Assembly (NCBI GenBank): GCA_043811795.1
Contig: JBDRMV010000085.1
Coordinates: 1 to 12,932, forward strand
From: JBDRMV01 sp043811795
GTDB taxonomy: Bacteria; CG03
Length of the DNA stretch: 12,932 nt
Reading direction: 5' to 3'
Part shown: positions 1-5,608 of the stretch, one piece after another
How positions within the stretch are numbered: the first letter of the stretch is position 1
How the letters are laid out: each line of letters opens with the position of its first letter
Made by a program: the position numbers and the translations under genes
The notes under the pieces: model-generated
Seen by the model: only the letters and a program-made list of their open reading frames with translations
Database searches by the model: none
What the model was told of the DNA's origin: nothing

Positions 1-672
1 CGCAAAGACCTTTTCGACATCATCTCTTTTCGTAAATTCGTCAATCAGCGCCTGCGGCTCGTCCGAAACCGCAAGGATATCTATATCGCCTATTGTGTCG
101 CAGCCTCGGCGGTAACTGCCGCAGGTAAGAGCCCTCGAGCATTTTTCGTTCTTCCCGAGCCACGTTATAATGCCGTTCGCCGTCTCTTCCGCCGTAGGGA
201 GCAGAAACCGCCCGGACATACGCGTCACCATTTCTATGCCCCGCAGGATGTTGCGCTCCGTCTTTTCAGCGAAACCCGGAATCCCCGCAAGGTCTCCCCG
301 TCTTGCCGCAATCTCCAGCCCGCGCATGCTTTCAATATGCAGCGTTTCCCTGATATGTCTTATTTTATTCGGGCCGAGGCCGGAAATTTTCAGCATCTGA
401 ACAAGCCCGGCGGGGATTTCCTTTTTCAGTTTTTCAAGCTCATTTATTTCCCCCGTTTTTACATATTCGGTTATCTTGCCAGAAATTCCCTTCCCGATTC
501 CCGGAATCTTCAGGAGTTCCCCCCTCTCCGCAATTTGTTTTATATCGCCGGTTAGCGACATAATCGTGTCCGCCGCCTTCTCGTAACTCCTGATCTTAAA
601 AGGGTTCTCGCCTTTAAGTTCTAAAAGCTGCTTTATCTCAAGAAACAGATTCGCCAATTCTTTGTTCTTCAT
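1..672 (-). CDS. polX: DNA polymerase X family protein (PolX), N-terminal 224 residues; 3' end beyond window
   Basis: The reading frame is open from an ATG at 672 to the window edge (224 codons, no stop). PolX enzymes fill short gaps in DNA repair; bacterial forms usually add a C-terminal PHP nuclease domain, which would lie outside the window. Visible are helix-hairpin-helix motifs near residues 55-66 (IPGIGKG), 94-104 (LKISGLGPNK) and 129-140 (AGIPGFAEKTER), then the polymerase-beta catalytic signature: GSYRRG at 185-190 and DID at 196-198, whose two Asp are metal ligands. The N-terminus begins directly with the 8-kDa-like helical domain, so the start is plausible, although the Shine-Dalgarno is weak (AAGAG region). 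The gene lies 35 nt downstream of tRNA-Arg on the same strand and may be read with it. Family assignment is firm; the presence of a PHP domain is unseen. Confidence 0.93.
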   Translation of the reverse strand, partial: MKNKELANLFLEIKQLLELKGENPFKIRSYEKAADTIMSLTGDIKQIAERGELLKIPGIGKGISGKITEYVKTGEINELEKLKKEIPAGLVQMLKISGLGPNKIRHIRETLHIESMRGLEIAARRGDLAGIPGFAEKTERNILRGIEMVTRMSGRFLLPTAEETANGIITWLGKNEKCSRALTCGSYRRGCDTIGDIDILAVSDEPQALIDEFTKRDDVEKVFA

Positions 673-707
673 ACTTTTAATTTCTCTTTTTATATTTAGT
701 ATTTTTG

Positions 708-781
708 TGCCCTCGCCCCGATTTGAACGGGGAACCTTCTCCTTCGCAGGGAGGTGTTCTATCCAATTGAACTACGAGGGC
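708..781 (-). tRNA. tRNA-Arg, anticodon GCG
   Basis: Read on the minus strand this is a full cloverleaf. The acceptor stem GCCCTCG/CGAGGGC is perfect; the D arm is GTTC/GAAC around a GG-containing loop; the anticodon loop is CTGCGAA (anticodon GCG, reading Arg CGC/CGU); the T arm is CCCCG-TTCAAAT-CGGGG; the discriminator is A. The anticodon stem has four pairs plus a C27-A43 mismatch. CCA is not encoded (the next bases are CAA), so it must be added after transcription. Most bacteria read CGN with an ACG (inosine) tRNA, so GCG is less usual. Confidence 0.95.
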
Positions 782-812
782 TTACAGAGATAAAAATACA
801 AAATATCTTAAT

Positions 813-836
813 ATTTTACCAGTTTTGGGAACAATA
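813..836 (-). promoter_or_regulatory. Possible extended -10 promoter for tRNA-Arg/polX
   Basis: On the minus strand TGGTAAAAT gives an extended -10 (TGn plus TAAAAT, hexamer at 813-818). The best -35 candidate, TTGTAT, is only 15 nt upstream. The predicted start near 806 would leave a leader of about 25 nt before the tRNA. No transcript evidence can be seen. Confidence 0.35.
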
Positions 837-852
837 CAATCGGATATTGTAT
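834..852. repeat. 7-bp perfect hairpin downstream of fabF
   Basis: ATACAAT and ATTGTAT flank a 5-nt CGGAT loop. It lies between the fabF stop and the tRNA promoter. No T-run follows it on the minus strand, so it is not a canonical intrinsic terminator; it may be a weak terminator or an RNA-stability element. Confidence 0.4.
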
Positions 853-889
853 CTCGAATCCGGAGTTACGGAACAGATTTTTTTAAGCG

Positions 890-2128
890 CTATAATGTTT
901 TAACCAGAATCGTCGCGTTGTGGCCGCCGAAACCCAGAGAGTTGGAAAGCGCCACCTTAACCTTATATTCCCTTGGTTTGTTCGGGACATAATCCAGGTC
1001 GCATTCAGGGTCGGGGTTTTCGTAGTTTATCGTGGGGTGCACTATTCCGTTCTGCATGCAAAGCAAAGTGGCAATAATTTCATTGGCTGCTGCTGCTCCA
1101 AGCATATGACCCGTCATTGATTTCGTGGATGAAATGAGCATCTTATAGGCATGGTCGCCGAAGACCTTCTTAATCGCGGCGGTCTCGCCTTTGTCGTTGA
1201 GCGGCGTGGAAGTTCCGTGAGCGTTAAAATAGTCAACATCCCCGGGCCGGACATTGGCGTCCCTGAGACAGAACTCCAACGTCTTGGCCGATGGTTCTCC
1301 GTCCGGCGAGGGCGCCGTTATGTGGTATGCGTCATCGGTGGCTCCGAAACCGGCGAGTTCCGCATATATGTGCGCGCCTCTTTTTTCCGCGTGACTCAAC
1401 TCCTCTAAAACCAGAATTCCCGCGCCTTCCGCCATAACGAAACCGTCTCTTTCCTTATCAAACGGCCGCGAAGCGCGTTTCGGCTCGGCGTTTCGCGTGC
1501 TAAGAGCTTTCAAAGCGCAGAAGCCGCCGAGACCTATCGGGGTTATAGATGCCTCCGTTCCTCCCGCGAGCATTACGTCGGCATCGCCGTGTTGAATCAA
1601 TCTCAGCGCTGTTCCTAAAGCATGATTAGCGGAAGCGCAGGCGGAAACCACGCTATAATTAGGGCCCTTCAACCCCCACCTTATTGCTATCTCGCCGCCG
1701 GCCATGTTTATAATCATCATAGGAATTAGAAAAGGGGAAATCCTGCGGGGACCTCTTTCCAGCAGAACCTTCTCTTCTTTTTCAACCGTTATCAGACCCC
1801 CGATTCCGGATGCAACAATAACGCCTAACCGGTAAGGGTCTTCATTTACAACATTAAGAGAGGAGTCCTCCATTGCCATTTTGGCGGCAGCCATAGCAAA
1901 CTGGACAAAGCGGTCCATTTTGCGAACCTTCTTAGGGTCAATATAATTCTCTGGATTAAAATCCTTCACCTCGCAGGCGAAAGTCGTTGCATAACCGGAC
2001 GCGTCAAACGCCGTGACCGGCGCGGCGGCGGATTCGCACTTCATCAGACCTGCCCAGTAATTTTCTTTTCCCGTTCCTATGGGCGAAACAATTCCCAGCC
2101 CTGTGATAACCACTCTTCTTTTATCCAT
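890..2128 (-). CDS. fabF: Beta-ketoacyl-ACP synthase II (FabF)
   Basis: Cytosolic condensing enzyme that elongates acyl-ACP with malonyl-ACP in type II fatty-acid synthesis. At 412 residues it matches the family length. The Cys-His-His triad is in place: C164 in VSACASANHA, H304 in FNAHGTSTPLNDKGE and H341 in KSMTGHMLGAA, with K336 just before it. The start is ATG at 2128, preceded by TAAGGAG. This Shine-Dalgarno overlaps the TAA stop of fabD, with 11 nt between the genes, so coupled translation is likely. It is the last gene of the fabH-fabD-fabF operon. fabG and acpP, which often sit between fabD and fabF, are absent. The KAS II assignment rather than KAS I rests on overall sequence character and operon position. 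Confidence 0.97.
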   Translation of the reverse strand: MDKRRVVITGLGIVSPIGTGKENYWAGLMKCESAAAPVTAFDASGYATTFACEVKDFNPENYIDPKKVRKMDRFVQFAMAAAKMAMEDSSLNVVNEDPYRLGVIVASGIGGLITVEKEEKVLLERGPRRISPFLIPMMIINMAGGEIAIRWGLKGPNYSVVSACASANHALGTALRLIQHGDADVMLAGGTEASITPIGLGGFCALKALSTRNAEPKRASRPFDKERDGFVMAEGAGILVLEELSHAEKRGAHIYAELAGFGATDDAYHITAPSPDGEPSAKTLEFCLRDANVRPGDVDYFNAHGTSTPLNDKGETAAIKKVFGDHAYKMLISSTKSMTGHMLGAAAANEIIATLLCMQNGIVHPTINYENPDPECDLDYVPNKPREYKVKVALSNSLGFGGHNATILVKTL

Positions 2129-2139
2129 AATAACGCTCC

Positions 2140-3075
2140 TTAATTTACTATCCGGTTTAATTCCCCAACAGCGCTGGCGAGCGACGCGGCATCGCCTACG
2201 CTGAAAGTTCTTGCCCCCGGCATTATTCTTTTTATAAGACCGCTTATAATATTTCCCGGACCTATTTCTATGAAGGTGTCAACACCCTTGCCCGCCATAA
2301 ACTTTACGGAATCCACCCACATAACCGGTGAAACAAACTGGTCAAGAAGCGCCTGCTTTATCCCGCCGGTCTCGGTTGACGGCTGGGCGGAGCAGTTCGC
2401 CACCACAGGCACATTTGCAGCGGTAAATTCAACGCTCTGAATAAACTCCGCAAACTCATCCTGCGCCGGTTTCATAAGCGATGAATGAAACGGCCCGCTC
2501 ACCGCCAGAGGGAGAGCCCTCTTTGCCCCGGCGGCCTTGGCTGCCTCGCATGCTTTCGCGATAGATTCTTTTTCGCCGGCTATCACTATCTGACCGGGTG
2601 AATTGAAATTGACCGGCTCAACCACACCGACGAGGTTTTTACATATTTCTCTGACCTTATCATCCTCAAGACCAATAATTGCAGCCATTCCGCCGCCGGT
2701 GATTTTCGCCATGATCCGGCCGCGCTGCGCGACAAGTTTTAGAGTGCTTTCAAAATCCAGCGCGCCTGAAGCATAAACAGCTGTATATTCCCCCAGACTG
2801 TGGCCGGCAACGTAAGCCGGCTGAATGCCGGGCAGTTTATTTTTTAATGCCGCGAGACACGCCGCGCTCGCGAGAAAAACGGCCGGCTGGGTGATTTCGG
2901 TCTTCTTGAGTTCATCCGCCGGACCGTTAAATATTTTTTCCGATATTGAATAACCCAGAATTCTGTCGGCGTTTTCAAACATTTCACGGGATGCGGGGTT
3001 GTCGACAAAAAAGTCCTTCCCCATTCCCACTTTCTGCGCTCCCTGACCCGGAAAAACAAAAGCAAAATTTTTCAT
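2140..3075 (-). CDS. fabD: Malonyl-CoA:ACP transacylase (FabD)
   Basis: Transfers malonyl from CoA to acyl carrier protein, supplying the extender unit for FabH and FabF. With the ATG at 3075 the protein is 311 residues, the usual length, and begins MKNFAFVFPGQGAQ. The N-terminal GQGAQ loop, the nucleophile S93 in GHSLGEY, an Arg in AQRGR (near 118) and H197 in VSGPFHSSL are all present. A longer in-frame start at 3132 was not used: it would overlap fabH by 50 nt and add 19 unrelated residues, while AGGAG lies 6 nt before the 3075 ATG. That AGGAG overlaps the fabH TAG stop, so translation is probably coupled to fabH. Confidence 0.97.
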   Translation of the reverse strand: MKNFAFVFPGQGAQKVGMGKDFFVDNPASREMFENADRILGYSISEKIFNGPADELKKTEITQPAVFLASAACLAALKNKLPGIQPAYVAGHSLGEYTAVYASGALDFESTLKLVAQRGRIMAKITGGGMAAIIGLEDDKVREICKNLVGVVEPVNFNSPGQIVIAGEKESIAKACEAAKAAGAKRALPLAVSGPFHSSLMKPAQDEFAEFIQSVEFTAANVPVVANCSAQPSTETGGIKQALLDQFVSPVMWVDSVKFMAGKGVDTFIEIGPGNIISGLIKRIMPGARTFSVGDAASLASAVGELNRIVN

Positions 3076-3082
3076 ATTTCTC

Positions 3083-4060
3083 CTAATATCTAAGCACTGC
3101 CGCACCCCACGTAAAACCGCCGCCGAAGGCAACGAGTTCCACGAGGTCGCCTCTTTTTACGCGTCCCTGCTCCACCGCCTGAGCCAGACCGATGGGCACC
3201 GTGGCGGCGGAAGAATTCCCCAATTTATCAATGTTTACAAAAACCTTTTCCATCGGAAAATTCAGGGTCCTGGCAAGAGCGTCTATGATACGCATATTCG
3301 CCTGATGGGGTATCAGAAGCTTTATGTCGCCTGGGGCGACATGGGCTTTTTCAAGAGCTGCCAGCGCCACCGATTTCATTCTGCTTACCGCAATTTTAAA
3401 CGTCTTATTGCCTTCCATTTTCACGAAATGCCATCTTTCGTCAACCGTCTTATGGCTGGCGGGATTTTTTGAACCGCCGGCGGGAATGTAGAGCAGGTCC
3501 CTGAACGCCCCGTCGGCGCCGAGAGAAAAACTTAAAAAATTTTCTTCCTCCGACGCCTGGATTATGCAGGAGCCCGCGCCGTCAGCAAAAATGATGCAGC
3601 TTTCGCGGTCTTCCCAATCCGTGACGGACGAAAGTTTTTCCACGCCCGTAATTAGAGCCGTCTTGGCTAAGCCTGCTTTTATCATTGAATAACCGACCGA
3701 TAAACCGTAGATAAAACCCGTGCAGGCGGCAGACAAATCAAACATCTGCACATTTTTAATCCCGAGTTTCGAGCCGAGAACGCAGGCGGAAGAAGGCATC
3801 GGATAATCCGCCGTGAAAGTCGCATTTATAATAAGGTCGATTTCATCCCTGGAAATTCCGGCTTTTCCTATCGCCGACTCCGCAGATGCGGCGGCAAGGT
3901 CGGAAACGGCTTCGCTGTCCGACGCTATACGCCTTTCCTTTATTCCCGTTCTGGTCGTAATCCATTCATCGGACGTGTCAACCATTTTTTCAAGGTCCGC
4001 ATTCGTAAGAATTTTCTCGGGAACATAATACCCCGTGGAAATTATTTTTACTCCGGGCAT
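3083..4060 (-). CDS. fabH: Beta-ketoacyl-ACP synthase III (FabH)
   Basis: Starts fatty-acid chains by condensing an acyl-CoA (acetyl-CoA or a branched primer) with malonyl-ACP. The length of 325 residues is standard. The catalytic triad is C113 in FDLSAACTGF, H251 in LIPHQANMRI and N281 in KLGNSSAATVP. The N-terminal segment ISTGYYVPEKILTN is typical of the family. The ATG at 4060 has no Shine-Dalgarno. A TTGACA-17-TAAAAT promoter ends only 6 nt before it, so the mRNA is predicted to be leaderless. FabH heads the operon and is followed after 7 nt by fabD. Primer preference cannot be told from the sequence by eye. Confidence 0.97.
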   Translation of the reverse strand: MPGVKIISTGYYVPEKILTNADLEKMVDTSDEWITTRTGIKERRIASDSEAVSDLAAASAESAIGKAGISRDEIDLIINATFTADYPMPSSACVLGSKLGIKNVQMFDLSAACTGFIYGLSVGYSMIKAGLAKTALITGVEKLSSVTDWEDRESCIIFADGAGSCIIQASEEENFLSFSLGADGAFRDLLYIPAGGSKNPASHKTVDERWHFVKMEGNKTFKIAVSRMKSVALAALEKAHVAPGDIKLLIPHQANMRIIDALARTLNFPMEKVFVNIDKLGNSSAATVPIGLAQAVEQGRVKRGDLVELVAFGGGFTWGAAVLRY

Positions 4061-4066
4061 AGTACT

Positions 4067-4095
4067 ATTTTAACTTACTAAAAATACTCTGTCAA
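4067..4095 (-). promoter_or_regulatory. Sigma70-type promoter of fabHDF (predicted leaderless)
   Basis: The -35 box is TTGACA (4090-4095, exact consensus), followed by a 17-nt spacer and the -10 box TAAAAT (4067-4072, five of six). Six bases then precede the fabH ATG, so the usual start distance of about 7 nt falls on the A of the ATG. The -35 box contains the TGA stop codon of the upstream aldo/keto reductase gene (4092-4094). Confidence 0.85.
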
Positions 4096-5069
4096 GTTTT
4101 CCCCCGGCGGTCGAGAGAACTTACTATTTTTTCTCTCTTTGCAAGAATGGCGTCAAGTATTTTCATGTCTTCTCCGCTGACAGCCCATCCGGCGGCTCCC
4201 GCATTTTCCGTAATCTGTTCAACCGTCCGCGCGCCGGTAAGAACAGAGGTAATACCCTGCCTCTGAAGAGTCCATCTCAAAACAAACCGGCTGAGCGGCT
4301 CCCCATACTTTGAGGCAATTTCTCTTATTTCAGCGAGAATCTTTCTATCGGCGGAAAAAAGCGGCTCTTTTAAGCCGTCTATGTTTTTCCTGCGCATGTC
4401 TTTCGGGATTTCCGCGCCGTCCAAAAAAAACTTCCCCGTGAGAACGCCGCCATAAAGAGGACTATAGGTAATAACCGAAATGCCGTGTTCCATGCAGAAC
4501 GGCAGAATTTCTTTTTCAATTTCCCGCTGAAACATGTTGTAAGGCGGCTGGATACAGTGAAGCGGACAGTGCTTCATAAACTCTTTCATCTGAGACAGCG
4601 GGTAATTGCTCACGCCCACGGCTTTTATCAGACCCTTTTCATAAAATTCCCTCATCGTTTCCGCGCTTTCCCGAGCGGGAATGTTCGGGTCGGGCCAGTG
4701 AATCTGGTAAAGGTCTATGTAATCCGTCCTCAGGCGCTTTAAACTTTCCTCCATTTCGCGGAGCATCCTGTCCCTCTTCAGGTTGAAAAAACCCTTTTTC
4801 GTCCAGTCGAGGCCGAGTTTTGTCGCCAGAATTATTTCCTTTCTCGCGTGTCCTTTTATAAATCTCCCGACAACCTCTTCGGAATGCCCCCGTCCGTAAA
4901 AAGGGGCGGTGTCTATAAAATTTATTCCTTCTTCAAGCGCTTTTTCCATCACGGCGAGAGAGACCCCGTCGTCCTGTTCCCCCCACCATGAATCGCCGCC
5001 GAAAACCCACGTCCCAAGTCCGAGGACGGAAACTTCTTTTTCTATGTTTGTAATGTTCCTGTATTCCAT
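4092..5069 (-). CDS. Aldo/keto reductase
   Basis: NADPH-linked oxidoreductase of the aldo/keto reductase superfamily, a soluble TIM barrel, with 325 residues as usual. The catalytic tetrad can be placed: D53 and Y58 in FIDTAPFYGRG, K84 in ATKLGLDW and H124 in YQIHWPD. The C-terminal cofactor region (TSVLTGARTVEQITEN, about 275-290) matches the family pattern of an S/T-x-x-x-G-A-R/T loop. The substrate is unknown; the protein most resembles the broad bacterial type that reduces sugar-derived or reactive carbonyls. The start ATG at 5069 has no clear Shine-Dalgarno (upstream is A-rich), so initiation is less certain than the family call. The gene ends in the fabH promoter, and nothing ties it to fatty-acid synthesis except position. 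Confidence 0.93.
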   Translation of the reverse strand: MEYRNITNIEKEVSVLGLGTWVFGGDSWWGEQDDGVSLAVMEKALEEGINFIDTAPFYGRGHSEEVVGRFIKGHARKEIILATKLGLDWTKKGFFNLKRDRMLREMEESLKRLRTDYIDLYQIHWPDPNIPARESAETMREFYEKGLIKAVGVSNYPLSQMKEFMKHCPLHCIQPPYNMFQREIEKEILPFCMEHGISVITYSPLYGGVLTGKFFLDGAEIPKDMRRKNIDGLKEPLFSADRKILAEIREIASKYGEPLSRFVLRWTLQRQGITSVLTGARTVEQITENAGAAGWAVSGEDMKILDAILAKREKIVSSLDRRGKT

Positions 5070-5098
5070 ATTTTTATGCGCTTTTCATAATCAAGCCT

Positions 5099-5230
5099 GC
5101 ATTATTCATAATTCTCTTCGGAGAAAAATCGGGTCGCCTCTATTTTTCGGGGTCAGTTCTATTTTTGGAAAAATAGAAGCGACCCATTTTTCTTTACTTT
5201 CACCAAAAATACCCTCATTATGAATAATGC
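5099..5230. repeat. Dyad 1: 14-bp perfect inverted repeat enclosing repeat cluster A
   Basis: The outer arms, GCATTATTCATAAT (5099-5112) and its exact reverse complement (5217-5230), enclose three repeat units almost symmetrically. These are GGGTCGCCTCTATTTTT (5131-5147), GGGGTCAGTTCTATTTTT (5149-5166) and AAAAATAGAAGCGACCC (5169-5185). The first and third pair with one mismatch. Both carry GGGTCGC where the other clusters have GGGTCAC, which is a base-pair-preserving change. There is no coding potential. The arrangement resembles a non-autonomous element of the REP/RAYT or MITE type. Confidence 0.8.
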
Positions 5231-5245
5231 AACTCAAGTTATATC

Positions 5246-5347
5246 AAAAAGATTTTTGCCGCTAAGGAAACCGTCTCGGAGCCAGAGCGGGCAGGGTTCC
5301 CGCCGAAGGCGGATTAACCGCGTGTTTCCGTGCGGTAAAATCTTTTT
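5246..5347. repeat. Dyad 2: long imperfect hairpin with GC-rich internal stems
   Basis: Left arm 5246-5271 (AAAAAGATTTT..CCGC..GGAAAC) pairs with right arm 5324-5347, with two single-base bulges and two mismatches. The loop holds further small stems: GCGGG/CCCGC (5287-5291 and 5299-5303), or the competing CCGCC/GGCGG (5300-5304 and 5308-5312), and GCGG/CCGC (5309-5312 and 5318-5321). It is GC-rich in the centre and AT-rich at the ends. No open frame worth calling is present. It could be a mobile-element remnant or a structured RNA; the sequence alone does not decide. Confidence 0.6.
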
Positions 5348-5545
5348 TAGGCGTATGCACATGAATCAAGTTGCTATATTAAACGGGAAAATCGGGTCAC
5401 CTCTATTTTGCAAAGAAATGGGGTCAGCTCTATTTTTGCATAGAAAAAATAACAAAAATAGAACTGACCCCGCAAAATAGAAGTGACCCATTTTCGCACA
5501 TTTTCGCATTTAAGGCGATTACTGGAATCAAGTGCATACGCCTAA
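5347..5545. repeat. Dyad 3: inverted repeat enclosing repeat cluster B
   Basis: The outer arms TTAGGCGTATGCAC (5347-5360) and reverse complement (5532-5545) are perfect, and similarity continues inward for about 10 more bases with three mismatches. Inside is a nested palindrome: GGGTCACCTCTATTTTGC (5394-5411) pairs with 5472-5489, and GGGGTCAGCTCTATTTTTG (5420-5438) pairs with 5453-5471, each with a single mismatch at the same C/T position. Of the 539-nt gap between the reductase and the PBP gene, dyads 1-3 cover almost all of 5099-5545; the rest is AT-rich spacer and the PBP promoter. Confidence 0.8.
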
Positions 5546-5593
5546 TCTTTTTTATTATAAGATACATAAACATTTTTATCAAGACCGTAATTT

Positions 5594-5608
5594 TGCTAAA
5601 ATCAAGCC
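5594..5608 (+). promoter_or_regulatory. Extended -10 promoter of the PBP gene (predicted leaderless)
   Basis: TGCTAAAAT supplies TGn plus the -10 hexamer TAAAAT (5597-5602). Six bases (CAAGCC) separate it from the ATG at 5609, the same spacing as in front of fabH. The -35 is weak (TTTATC at 5575-5580, 16-nt spacer), as is common with extended -10 sites. No Shine-Dalgarno precedes the ATG. Confidence 0.6.

Noticed and set aside
3076..3132. Longer FabD start adding 19 residues
   Set aside because: It overlaps fabH by 50 nt and adds residues unrelated to the family; an AGGAG site 6 nt before 3075 fixes the shorter start.
5099..5230. Insertion sequence with terminal inverted repeats
   Set aside because: The interval is only 132 nt with no transposase and no target-site duplication recognised; at most a non-autonomous element.
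4909..5480. Two plus-strand open frames across the reductase start and the repeat region
   Set aside because: They run through inverted repeats and the antisense of a real gene, with no ribosome-binding site and no recognisable protein.
5131..5489. CRISPR array
   Set aside because: Repeats are short, in mixed orientation and at irregular spacing, form palindromes with one another, and no cas genes are near.
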